From Thereva unica (lineage: Eukaryota > Arthropoda > Insecta > Diptera > Therevidae), in assembly GCA_949987705.1 (NCBI GenBank), contig OX465286.1:13839676-13903675 (forward strand): a stretch of 64,000 nucleotides of DNA, in the 5' to 3' direction. Below the pieces are notes generated by a model. It was not told the DNA's origin and did not search any database. It saw nothing but the letters and a program-made list of their open reading frames with translations. This document shows positions 44,200-53,946 of this stretch, one piece after another. Made by a program: the position numbers and the translations under genes. Numbering within the stretch: position 1 is the stretch's first letter; the number at the start of each line of letters is the position of its first letter.

Positions 44200-44660
44200 C
44201 GACTCTAGGTTGCTGGTGTGGTGAGCAGTGCTGCGCATAGCCATAATATCATAAAGTTGGAAAGGGTTCAGAGGACGGCAACAATAGGAGCAGCAGGGGT
44301 CATGAGAACATGCCCCATGAACACTCTTGTCGTTCTTATTATATGCCACACCAAACACCTACCCTCATTCACCCATCCTATGGCACTATATCCCAAATCG
44401 AACCTTGGCCTCCTCTAACCCCCATGCAGTACCTTTAAACTGAGGGAATCCTTTCAAAATCCTAGGTTTCCACAACCACAGATTACCTTCCCCCTAGATT
44501 GGCCTTCAGAAAGAACTTCTCCTTCGAATTAGCCTCAAGAAGAGAAATAGAGAAACGAAAACGCAAGTTCGCTATATAAACGGATATTCACCGACGGCTC
44601 CACACCAAGTCATCAGAGGGTTTTAGGATATCGGGGTCTATTTGCTCCATCAACAAACAC
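44200..44660 (+). pseudogene. R1/I-like LINE fragment: post-RT and RNase H start
   Basis: KLERVQRTATIGAAGVMRTC near 44258-44317 matches the conserved IQRxAxIxxxGAxRTxP segment of R1/I-type ORF2 (compare KIQKMACLSSTGAIRTSP in LINE-F). IFTDGSTPSHQRVLGYRG near 44586-44640 is the start of an RNase H domain with the catalytic Asp. The frame breaks in between. Possibly a degraded copy of a LINE-F relative. Confidence 0.6.
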
Positions 44661-44679
44661 GTACCCAAAATTTAAAAAA

Positions 44680-46157
44680 GGGATAAATTATCGGAGCCAT
44701 GGTTGGACAAAAATACTAGATCACTGCAAAATCAAAGAAACAAATTGTATCGCACGATAAGAAGACAAGCGGATGTTAACGATGAATTAAGATCCGAATA
44801 CTCCAGACTAGCATCCGAATTCACTTTTAGGCCTATGCTGCATACATAAATAAAGTCGGAGAAAATATCTTAAAGGACCCTAAAAAATTCTTCGATTTCG
44901 TTAATACAAAGCGGGTATCCGACAGCAATAACGAATGGGAGAGCTTCCTCCTCGTGCCCCAAGATATACATATATGTAACATGTTTGCAGTGAATTGAAG
45001 TCTTCGCTCCCAAATCTAACACAACGCACACTGACCCCACTTGTACTGAATCGTCAATAATCATTAACAATCTATCTTTGTCAGGTGACGAAATAAGAGC
45101 AGGTTTAAACAATCTTGATATTAATAAAGGTCACGGCCCCGACAATCTGCCTGCAAGCTTCCTGCAGCGCTGTTCAAAAGAATTAGTATTTCCTCTTCGT
45201 CAACTATCGTTGGAAAGTTTTCCCAAAATTCTGGAAGAAATCCTACTTAACACCAATTCATAAATCATGCGACAAGCAATTAGTGGATAATTATAGCGGC
45301 ATTGACATCCTATCCGCTATTCCTAAACTCCTCGAAAAGCTTGTGCACGACAAGATTGCATCACTTCTAGATCCTAACATTAACGAGCAACAACACAGTT
45401 TCAGAAAGAGGCGTTCGACCACTTCAAATCTTATGTACCCCGTTTATTACTAGGTTCAACCCAGGTTCAACCCGGGTTCAACCCAGTCATAAACGGATGT
45501 CGAGTTGAAACTGGGTCCACTCAACCCAACTTAGCTCTTCTACCTGGATTGAGTTGAATTTTACCTCATATACGCAGGTTGAATTGAAATTGGGTTGAAG
45601 TGACATTTATCTTGTTTGTTTACTATTCGTGAAGTCCGCAGTCGGCGTTAGTTTTGTGTTTGATGTTTTTTCTGGTACAGGAAAAATAAATTATTTCATT
45701 CTAAATTTTTACGTATCTATAAATGAGAATTTTCCACAAAAATTTGAGGTTATGTTTTGAATCAATTCAACTCTATTTCAACCCAAAGTGAACTCAACTC
45801 AACTTCATATACGGTGGTCGAAATTTCAACTCAATTTCGATTCAACTTTTCGACCTAGTCATAAACGGGGTAATGGTTTCTTATCTCTGAACTTCTAATG
45901 GAGAACGGCCATCAAATTGATGCCGCCTACACGGACTTTAGCAAGGCCTTTGAACGTGTGGACCACCATATTTCGATTACTAAGTTATTCAAATTTGGAA
46001 TTAGCGGCCGTGCCCTGGAATGGATAATATCATATCTTAGCGGTAGAACTCAGGTCGTCAGATTTCAAGGATTCTTATCCAAAGAAATCGAAGTTACTTC
46101 CGGTGTCCCCCAGGGAAGTCATCTTGTTCCGCTCTTGTTTAACGTCTTTATCTCCGA
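44680..46157 (+). pseudogene. LINE-E: ORF2 linker and RT, split by MITE M11
   Basis: EPWLDKNTRSLQNQRNKLYR near 44687, FINKxG-type segment (AAYINKVGENILKDPKKFF) in broken frames to 44905, DEIRAGLNNLDINKGHGPDN at 45087, WKKSYLTPIHKSCDKQLVDN near 45235, SAIPKLLEKLVHDKIASLL, QQHSFRKRRSTTSNLM to 45435, then after the MITE HQIDAAYTDFSKAFERVDHH at 45908, VTSGVPQGSHLVPLLFNVFI to 46150. It ends at 46157 where LINE-F begins, before the catalytic YADD box. CR1/jockey-type; at least three frameshifts. Confidence 0.72.
45436..45872. mobile_element. MITE M11 (437 bp, 3-bp ATG duplication)
   Basis: Inverted ends TACCCCGTTTATTACTAGGT (45436) and complement TACCCCGTTTATGACTAGGT (ending 45872). ATG is duplicated (45433-45435, 45873-45875). 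Interior words GGTTGAA/TTCAACC recur many times near both ends. The size of the duplication is supported by the LINE-E codons on either side. Superfamily not assigned. Confidence 0.82.
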
Positions 46158-46849
46158 TCTGGAGATCGGAGGCGGCACGGATCCTACCTTCGACAACGGT
46201 AGGAGACGTGAGGTTATAGACATCACGCTAGCTACTCAACAAGTTGCCACTTACGTGTGTGACTGGCGGGTCTCAGATGAGCCATCGTGCTCAGACCATA
46301 GACACATTTACTTTATGGTGGGTGAGTCTTTGGAAAATGTGAGTACATACAGGAATCCTAGATATCCCAGCAGGCAAAATGAGCTCACAAAACCAGAAAT
46401 TTGTCTTACAACTCACAATGAGCTGAATATGATGAAAATATGACATCCCAAATGCCAAAAAAAATTAAATCAGTTGTGAGAAAATAATGAGATCATAATG
46501 AGAGGAAAGTGAGAAAGAAACCGAAATTGAATGTCCCACTTAATGTTCATTGATTGGAAGGTTGTTATGAGCTAATTATGAGCAATTCGTTTGATAACAA
46601 TTTTTAAGACTATTATCGTCATTCCCAATTTGACTTTTTCAAGCAAAAGACTGAAATTGTTAGTGAAGTTTGTAACCGCGGTATCCTATGCTGGACAAAA
46701 AATTGCTACAAAAATATAAAAGAAGTGGAACGTTCACCAGAGACAAGCGGAAATATATAAGAATGGCATTCGAAACTTCTCAAGCTGGTCAAGCCCCTTC
46801 TAGTAGTACTGCTTCAAGCTTTTTTAGATGGGAACAGCGGAATCATCGA

Positions 46850-47330
46850 ATTTTCGGATGAGGAAGAATCAAATCGAATGAGAAATGAAGTTGATAATTT
46901 GGGCGACTTATCTGAATAATTTGACGATAATGATGATATCAATATTAGAGTAGGAGATGCAATCGCGGGAATTGGAAGTTGGGCTAACAAATATGGTATC
47001 AGTAGAAATGGATAAAACTGATTTACTTAGTGTTCTGAACAAACTACTTCCCAGTAAATTTCCAACTGAAGGAAGAACCGTTCTGATGACACCAAAATCA
47101 ATAGAAGTGAAGAACATCGATGAAGAATGCAAATATTGGCACCAAGATGTTACAGTTTGTCTTAAGAAGGCATTTTAAAATTTACAAAAAGATAATAGCA
47201 TTTTGTTAAACATTAATGTCGATGGTTTGCCAATTTTTAATAGCTCAACTGAGCAATTTTGGCCAATACTTGCGAATATCGAAGGGATTATAAAGGAACC
47301 TTTCGTAATTGAAAGGACATGGACAAAAAA
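46850..47330 (+). pseudogene. Transposase-like protein of an unnamed family, broken
   Basis: Readable pieces: FSDEEESNRMRNEVDNLGDL, then IAGIGSWANKYGISRN, then in another frame TDLLSVLNKLLPSKFPTEGR, TVLMTPKSIEVKNIDEECKY, and INVDGLPIFNSSTEQFWPIL followed by ANIEG. The order SWANxxxISxxALxxLLxxL, then INxDGLPxFxSSxxQFWPIL is one I recognise from a large family of transposase-like proteins annotated only as uncharacterised in many insects and cnidarians; I cannot name its superfamily. Lesions are TAA at about 46917, a frameshift near 47009, TAA at 47176 and loss of frame after 47310. Its position near the left end of element TX suggests it was TX's own transposase. Confidence 0.6.
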
Positions 47331-47339
47331 GTACATTCC

Positions 47340-47766
47340 ATGTACACATTTGTAGTAAATATATTGTATAACAAACATAAAAAAATTAATTAATACGTAC
47401 TTTTTAACCTCTCTGAACTTGTCAGTTTTATTTAAGAAGATTAAGTAATTCAAGATGAATTCAAAGAATCTTTTGTCAACTTCCGCCATAATGTACCATA
47501 GAGAAAGATAAATATAATGTCGCCGATATACAAGGAGCCATGTTGATCAACTTGGTTGATTTCTTGTCCGTGCTGTTTGCACACACACACACACACAATT
47601 TGACTGGCCAACAATTCCACACAAGACAAACTTGTAATACACAACCAAGTTGAACAACATGTCTCGTTGTGTATGGACGGCATAACGGACGTTCCACACC
47701 ATGCATACTAAATACTTGTAGACATGTCAATGGACAACAAATGCCCTCATTAGGAACATCTGTTAT
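47340..47766. other. AT-rich spacer with CA microsatellite
   Basis: No gene recognised. A CA dinucleotide run lies at 47579-47597. Confidence 0.35.
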
Positions 47767-47972
47767 CTTTTTTTTATGTGAAAGAGTCTAAACTTAGGTT
47801 CCACCCCTTATACTACCAGTCCGTTATGTCGTTTACTACATGGTGCAATGTCTAGTAGTAAGCTTAGCTTTTGGATAGAAAAATTATGTGATAGGTTAAA
47901 AGTGGTCCGGAGGATGCATGTGGAGGAGGCAGTGAGTTTCTAGTTTGAACTCTTGGATGTTGTATGAGCTCA
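47767..47972 (-). mobile_element. LINE-A copy A6: 3' end only
   Basis: Minus strand: GAGCTCATACAACATCCAAG and AGTTCAAAC (end of ORF2), 3' UTR with CTAGACATTGCACCATGTAG and AGTATAAGGGG, then TTCACATAAAAAAA (47767-47778 on the plus strand as TTTTTTTATGTGAA). About 205 bp, 5' truncated. Confidence 0.8.
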
Positions 47973-48160
47973 CTTTTTTTAAGCAGCCGACTGAGTCACA
48001 ACCGTCGAAATTAGCAGAAGACAGCCACGTCGGAGTGTTATGTCTTCCGCAACCGCTAAATGAAGACCGATCTAAAGGGAATTTTGGTAACCTACTTAAC
48101 TGGTTATCATTGTTGATGTTTCGTAAAATTGGTTGTATGCTACCCTAAAAACAGAAAATT

Positions 48161-48832
48161 CGGTTTTGTGCTAATATCTCTTAAACGGCAAGTCCTATCA
48201 TAAAATAGCGTTTACAGAGTTTGTAGATCATGAGATTATCTACAAAAAATGATATTATACATTTTCTTGTACCGGCTGCCGTTCATGAGATATAGCCGTT
48301 TTAAAGACTTAAATTCATATCCCCTAATTCGCAGCTTGTATAAGTCATTAGACGTTCAATAAATACTTATTTTGAGCCTACATATCTTCCAAAAGGATTC
48401 ACTCAATCTCCTGTTGTTAACATCAAATAAAAGAATACATATTTATCTAAAAGAGTATAATTACGTTACTCTAGGATGATTAGTCTAGGAGTTTAGATTT
48501 TTTTCTGTTCTTTCCACCGACTATATTAGTGGATAGTGTATACGCTCCCCCCTCTTTAGAACAATTTTTTCTTATAATATATCCAGGAATCACCCTGAAA
48601 ATATTAGCCACGTAGTCCAACAGAGGATTTATTGAACGTCTGATGACCTATACAAGTTGCGAGTTAGGGGATATGAGTAATTTAAATCTTTAAAACGGCT
48701 ATATCTCATGAACGGCAGCTCGTACAAGAAAATGTATAATATCATTTTTTGTAGATAATCTCATGATCTACAAACTCTGTAAACACTATTTTATGATAGG
48801 ACTTGCCGTTTAAGAGATATTAGCACAAAACC
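48161..48832. repeat. Large foldback inverted repeat, arms of about 205 bp
   Basis: Arm 1 (48161-48364) starts GGTTTTGTGCTAATATCTCT; arm 2 (48628-48832) is its complement with only about ten to fifteen differences. The 263-bp loop contains AT-rich sequence. A transcript would fold into a long hairpin. It may be a foldback transposon; no target duplication was recognised. Confidence 0.85.
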
Positions 48833-50072
48833 ACTTATTGCAAGCGATCTGATTAAAAGATTTAATGAAACTGTTTACTGTCTAGTCTGTTGTAATGACA
48901 AGTTCCTTGAGTTTTTTATTTATAGCAAATTAATGTGCCAATATTCACGAATATAAAACACCAAAAATCATTGGTGTACACTAAGTTCGATAGCTATGCA
49001 CACGCCCATACAAAAATGGGCCATGTCCTTTACAACGGTTATAAGAAAACCTCCATTGTTAGGTATTTATTTAGACAAATCTCACAATGAGCTCATATTT
49101 AGCTCATATTATATTTGTCATTTATATACACTCTTACGGCGGCGAATACACAGTAGTCTCAATAGCGCAGTTGGTAGAATGTTGGCTTCACCGGTTGGAC
49201 AAGCTGCGTATCCCCAAGACCCTGGCTAACCAGGAACTACTGAGGTCTGCGAACATAGATCCCGAAGAAACCAGTATTGTAGACGATAATTATTGTATAG
49301 AGGACGAGCAGGAGAAAGTGGATTTAGTGGGGGCCTACTATCAAAGAATTTATTCGGTGAACACTTGTGTTCGGCCGAATTTTGACCTCGAAAATAGGGC
49401 CCTGCTGAACCATTTCAGAATAACTAATGAGATCGAGGCCTGGAAATCCGAGAACCGAAGAATCATCGAGTTCAGTGAAGACTGCCCAGCGAACAATATT
49501 CCTGAGGCACAAGCAAGCCCTCTTCTCATTACGAAAACTGATCTCCTGCTAACATTTCGCCGTCTAAACAATAAGAAGTCGTCTGGGGTGGATGGTGTTC
49601 CAAACATCGTATTAAAACATTTGCCCCTGATGGCTATAGACATATACACCATTCTGTTTAATAATGCGATAAACAATGCCCATTTTCCAGAACACTGGAA
49701 AACGGCAGTGGTGTACCCAATACCCAAAAAGGGTAAAGATAAAAGTAACCCTGCTAATCTTCGGTCAATAAGTCTGCTTCCGAATATCAGTAAGGTTTTT
49801 GAATCAGTAATTAATAGATCATTGTCCAAATGGGTTGAGGAAAAGAATATAATTCCCGATAACCAATTCGGTTTCAGGGCGGGACATGACACCATTCATG
49901 CCGCGTCGAAATTGGTATCAGACATACACTGGAACTTAATGAAAGGCCAGTGTACCGGAGCATGCTTGATCGACTATGAGAAGGCGTTCGATACAGTGTG
50001 GATCGAGGGCCTTCTCTACAAATTAGCCAGATACGGGATGTCCGGACCTCTGCTATACTTGATCTATAATAT

Positions 50073-50551
50073 TGTGATGATTATGCGCCATCTGTTTGTC
50101 GAGAGGATGAATCAACGATTTTCGGTTGTTGTATGAACTAAGAATTTATGTACTAAACTAACGAGCAATAAGCGAAGACAACTCAAGCTGGTCGAAACTT
50201 AAGAACATACCACTAGGCTCGAGAAAAGGGACTCGAGAAGGTTCCAGAAAGTAGACAAAGGTCGAGCTGCCTATATAAAAGCGCCTGGCAGCCGCTATCG
50301 AGTCAGTTTTGATTATAAAGGCGATACAAGTGTTTTAAAGTGAGAACAGTGAAAAGTAGTGAAATAAAAAGCGATAATTAGAATTGAATAGTGCGAAATA
50401 TTTAATTTGCTAGTGATTATAGTGAACTGTAAGAATTGTGTTTGTAATTAAATTGTGTTTTGGTTTGTGATAAATAAATTATTGTGTGGATACTTAAAAA
50501 GTGTATTCCTTAATTAATCCTACGAATCCGTTAAGCCGTAAAAACGTAACA
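50073..50551 (+). repeat. 5' LTR
   Basis: Starts TGTGATGATTATGCG, ends CGTAACA. Contains a TATA box TATATAAAA (50272-50280) and AATAAA (50473-50478). Transcription would start about 25-30 bp after the TATA box, placing AATAAA in the R region. Confidence 0.92.
50272..50280 (+). promoter_or_regulatory. TATA box of the LTR promoter
   Basis: TATATAAAA in the GC-richer middle of the LTR, followed by GCGCCTGGCAGCCGCTATCG and AGTCAGT, a plausible initiator region. The same box is at 53667-53675 in the 3' LTR. Confidence 0.75.
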
Positions 50552-50553
50552 AT

Positions 50554-50571
50554 TGGTGTCAGAAGTGGGAT
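50554..50571 (+). promoter_or_regulatory. Primer-binding site for tRNA-Leu
   Basis: TGGTGTCAGAAGTGGGAT, two bases after the LTR, is the exact complement of the last 18 bases of insect tRNA-Leu(CAA) including CCA, as I recall that tRNA. Confidence 0.82.
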
Positions 50572-50666
50572 TAATTAAGAGATAAGTGAAATAAGTGAAT
50601 TTTTTTTAAAAACAATTGTGACTGGAATTTAATTTTTGTGAGTGCGAACTAAGACATAATAATAAA

Positions 50667-53456
50667 ATGGGTCGAAAATTAGTGGATTTGCGCATTGTGG
50701 AGTTGAAAAGAGAATTAAGTAAACGGTCGTTGTCGACGGTGGGGGCTAAAAACTCCCTAACCGCCCTGCTTCGAGAAGCTATGGTGAACGAAGGTAAGGA
50801 TCCTGAAACCTACATGTTTGAAGCCGAAGTAGAAGCAGAACCAGAAGAATCGACAGTGAGTATGGCAGAACTTTTTAAGACATTAATGGTGATAAAGGAG
50901 GCGCAAGAACGGTCTTCAGCTGCGCAAGAACGTTCATCAGCAGAGATGAAGGAAGTGACAGCCGAGATGAAAGAGGCGCAAGAACGGTCTTCAGCTGAGA
51001 TGAAGGCAGATATGAAGGAGTTACAAGAACGTTCAACTATAGAAATCAAGGCGGAAGTGTTGGCGTTAAAGGATGAACAGAAATTGTTAGCAGTAGCTCA
51101 TGAACGCTCGTTAGCTGAACTCAAAGAGTCTATGGAAGAGCAGAAGAACCAACTGGAGCAGAAAATCGAATCATTCTCCCTTTCTGTCGACAACAAGCTA
51201 GATAACATGAAAGAAAATGTAAGGAATGATCTGGAAAATCTCGAATCTTCCATCAAGGCAAATGTGAGGAATGATCTGGAAAATCTCGAATCTTCCATCA
51301 AGGCAAATGTAAGGAATGATCTGGATAATCTCGAAACTTCCATCAAGGCAAACGTAAGGAATGATCTAGGAAAACTCGAAATTGAACTAGAAACCGTCAG
51401 AGCCGATCTAGAAAGGGTAAAGATTCATCACCCAGTGACGGCATCTCACGAAGTCATCGGAGTTAGGAAACTGCAGCCTCCAACTTTCGACGGACAAAGC
51501 CCGTGGTCTACTTACAAGCTCCAATTCGAAGCAGCAGCAGCAGGCAATTTCTGGACTGAGGAGGAAAAAGCAACGGCTTTAACGTTGTCACTAAGGGGCA
51601 CAGCAGCAGAAATATTGCAGTCAATACCAGCAGAACATCGCAACAGCTACGAGTTCTTAGTTCAAGCACTGGAAATGCGTTACGGCGATCAGCACATGCA
51701 AGAGGTTTATCGACTTCAACTTCGCAATCGACTTCAAAAGCCAGGAGAAACTTTACAACAACTATGCGCCGACATCGAGAGGCTAGTGCATCTGGCTTAT
51801 CCTAGTTTTGGTCAAGACTACATCAATGAGATAGCAAGAGAGGCTTTCCTGAACTCTTTTACCGACCGGGATCTACAACAGGCAGCCAGATTGGCCGGAA
51901 AGAAGAATACCGCAGAAGTTTTGGCATATGCTCTGGCATACGAGGCAGCGAGGCAAGCAACAAGGAATACGGTCCACCTCAGGGGAATCAATATGACTGA
52001 GAACATTTGCCATCGAGTCAACACCTCGGAAGTACGTCGTCGTCTACGATGCTGGAACTGTGGTGAGCCGGGCCATTTACAAAGGAGTTGCCGAAAGCGA
52101 AGGAGAGTGGAATCGCCAGGGAGTATGAGTGGCTCAACATGCTGTGGAAAATGTGGACAACGGCAGAAAGGCGACCGGAGGGAGTTGGTGGAGAAAATTG
52201 AGACCCCTGATGTTATCGTCAACATCACCCAACTGCAGCGTGGCAACAACAGCCTTGTCATCGAGGGGAAAGTTGGCGATGAACAATACACAATTACCGT
52301 AGATACAGGTGCTTCAAGATCTGTCATCAGGGCTGATTTGGTCGGTAGAAAGTGGCTGAAAAACGCAGACCAGTACATCCTGAAAACTGTAACAGGAGAG
52401 CCAGTGAAATTACATGGGGAAACAATGATGGACGTGGTACTCGGCGACATTAAGTTTACACATTCGTTCCTGGTAGCTGACATCGTAGACGAGTGTATTC
52501 TTGGTTTGGACTTTATGACAACACACGGAATACTATTGGACCTTGGAGAATTGATGATGAAACACCGCAACAGGGGAATTCCAATGGATACTGCTCTGTC
52601 CCGGCGACCATGCGAACCAGCTTTTAAAGATCGTCGGTGTATTGAGGAAAAGTGTCAAAAGATGACTGCTGAGCCAAGGATAAAATACAAGGACCAGGGA
52701 ATTCGAGATGCGCAACGCGACGACTCGGACATATCTGCGATTTTGTCATGGAAAGAACACGAGGAGAAGCCTAAATGGAAAGACATCGCAGAGAGAAGTG
52801 AAATCCTGAAGAGCTATTGGGCCCAATGGGATTCATTGCATATCGAAGGAGGAGTATTGAAGCGCAAATGGGAAACAGCTGATGGTACCTCTCATCGAAT
52901 GCAGGTGCTGGTCCCTCGTGCTGGAATAACAGATATTCTCGAGGAGTGTCACAATAGCCCGTCAGGAGGACATTTGGGAGTCAACAAAACTCTGGCAAAA
53001 GTAAAGGAGAGATTCTATTGGCTTCATATGCGGGAGGATGTTACGAACTGGTGTCGTAAATGTGCAGTTTGTGCCGGCAGTAAGGGTCCTCGAGTCAGAG
53101 CGAAAGAAGAAACTCGACAATACAACGTTGGGACCTCAGTTGAGAAAATCGGAAGGGAGAATCCTAAGACGGCCAGTGATAGGATGAAACCAAGGTACGA
53201 CCTCCGAGCGAACAGTAGTGGGTACAAGGAAGGTGACCTTGTTTGGCTGTTCAACCCTCGACGACGAAAAGGCAAGTCCCCGAAACTTCAGCGCCAGTGG
53301 GAGGGGCCCTATAAAATCCTAACACGGATCAACGATGTGGTCTACAGGATTCAACAAGGACCCAAAGCAAAGAAGAAGATTGTGCACATAGACAGGCTGT
53401 GCCCATATCATCAGCCGGATCCAGGATGGATAACTGTTCGGGACGAACAGTCCTAA
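50667..53456 (+). CDS. Gag-protease-integrase remnant fusion of the non-autonomous LTR element (929 aa)
   Basis: One frame from ATG 50667 to stop 53456. Residues 1-40: SAP-like motif (KLVDLRIVELKRELSKRSLS). About 75-150: coiled coil with repeated QERSSAEMKE. About 185-235: four near-identical 15-residue units (NVRNDLENLESSIKA). About 265-430: capsid-like region (QPPTFDGQSPWSTYKLQFEA, LRGTAAEILQSIPAEHRNSY). About 462-475: zinc knuckle CWNCGEPGHLQRSC. About 543-555: protease with active site DTGAS, then LGLDFMTTHGILLDLGEL. RT and RNase H are absent; the text jumps to ALSRRPCEPAFKDRRCIEEK, which normally follows RNase H. About 760-803: integrase zinc finger (HNSPSGGHLGVNKTL, CRKCAVC). The DDE core is absent; the frame continues with a C-terminal GPY-like part (RQWEGPYKILTRINDVVYRI). 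The two deletions keep the frame. The product could form particles but not copy or insert DNA. Confidence 0.9.
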   Translation: MGRKLVDLRIVELKRELSKRSLSTVGAKNSLTALLREAMVNEGKDPETYMFEAEVEAEPEESTVSMAELFKTLMVIKEAQERSSAAQERSSAEMKEVTAEMKEAQERSSAEMKADMKELQERSTIEIKAEVLALKDEQKLLAVAHERSLAELKESMEEQKNQLEQKIESFSLSVDNKLDNMKENVRNDLENLESSIKANVRNDLENLESSIKANVRNDLDNLETSIKANVRNDLGKLEIELETVRADLERVKIHHPVTASHEVIGVRKLQPPTFDGQSPWSTYKLQFEAAAAGNFWTEEEKATALTLSLRGTAAEILQSIPAEHRNSYEFLVQALEMRYGDQHMQEVYRLQLRNRLQKPGETLQQLCADIERLVHLAYPSFGQDYINEIAREAFLNSFTDRDLQQAARLAGKKNTAEVLAYALAYEAARQATRNTVHLRGINMTENICHRVNTSEVRRRLRCWNCGEPGHLQRSCRKRRRVESPGSMSGSTCCGKCGQRQKGDRRELVEKIETPDVIVNITQLQRGNNSLVIEGKVGDEQYTITVDTGASRSVIRADLVGRKWLKNADQYILKTVTGEPVKLHGETMMDVVLGDIKFTHSFLVADIVDECILGLDFMTTHGILLDLGELMMKHRNRGIPMDTALSRRPCEPAFKDRRCIEEKCQKMTAEPRIKYKDQGIRDAQRDDSDISAILSWKEHEEKPKWKDIAERSEILKSYWAQWDSLHIEGGVLKRKWETADGTSHRMQVLVPRAGITDILEECHNSPSGGHLGVNKTLAKVKERFYWLHMREDVTNWCRKCAVCAGSKGPRVRAKEETRQYNVGTSVEKIGRENPKTASDRMKPRYDLRANSSGYKEGDLVWLFNPRRRKGKSPKLQRQWEGPYKILTRINDVVYRIQQGPKAKKKIVHIDRLCPYHQPDPGWITVRDEQS

Positions 53457-53467
53457 GAAGAGGGCAA
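53455..53467 (+). promoter_or_regulatory. Polypurine tract
   Basis: AAGAAGAGGGCAA directly before the 3' LTR; purine-rich, primes plus-strand synthesis. It overlaps the stop codon of the long frame. Confidence 0.75.
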
Positions 53468-53946
53468 TGTGATGATTATGCGCCATCTGTTTGTCGAGAG
53501 GATGAATCAACGATTTTCGGTTGTTGTATGAACTAAGAATTTATGTACTAAACTAACGAGCAATAAGCGAAGACAACTCAAGCTGGTCGAAACTTAAGAA
53601 CATACCACTAGGCTCGAGAAAAGGGACTCGAGAAGGTTCCAGAAAGTAGACAAAGGTCGAGCTGCCTATATAAAAGCGCCTGGCAGCCGCTATCGAGTCA
53701 GTTTTGATTATAAAGGCGATACAAGTGTTTTAAAGTGAGAACAGTGAAAAGTAGTGAAATAAAAAGCGATAATTAGAATTGAATAGTGCGAAATATTTAA
53801 TTTGCTAGTGATTATAGTGAACTGTAAGAATTGTGTTTGTAATTAAATTGTGTTTTGGTTTGTGATAAATAAATTATTGTGTGGATACTTAAAAAGTGTA
53901 TTCCTTAATTAATCCTACGAATCCGTTAAGCCGTAAAAACGTAACA
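53468..53946 (+). repeat. 3' LTR
   Basis: 479 bp, identical to the 5' LTR by direct comparison. Confidence 0.92.

Larger units (their letters stand above)
50073..53946 (+). mobile_element. Non-autonomous gypsy LTR element, identical LTRs, ATAT duplication
   Basis: Two LTRs of 479 bp (50073-50551, 53468-53946) are identical by eye over their whole length. ATAT flanks the insertion (50069-50072, 53947-53950). Primer-binding site, one long frame and polypurine tract are all present. The coding frame lacks RT, RNase H and the integrase core. Identical LTRs mean very recent insertion, so a helper element supplied these enzymes. A related solo LTR lies at 42006-42519, also at an ATAT target. Confidence 0.93.

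Noticed and set aside
47450..47730. Two Cys-rich minus-strand frames with VCVCVC
   Set aside because: The Cys-Val run is the CA microsatellite at 47579-47597.
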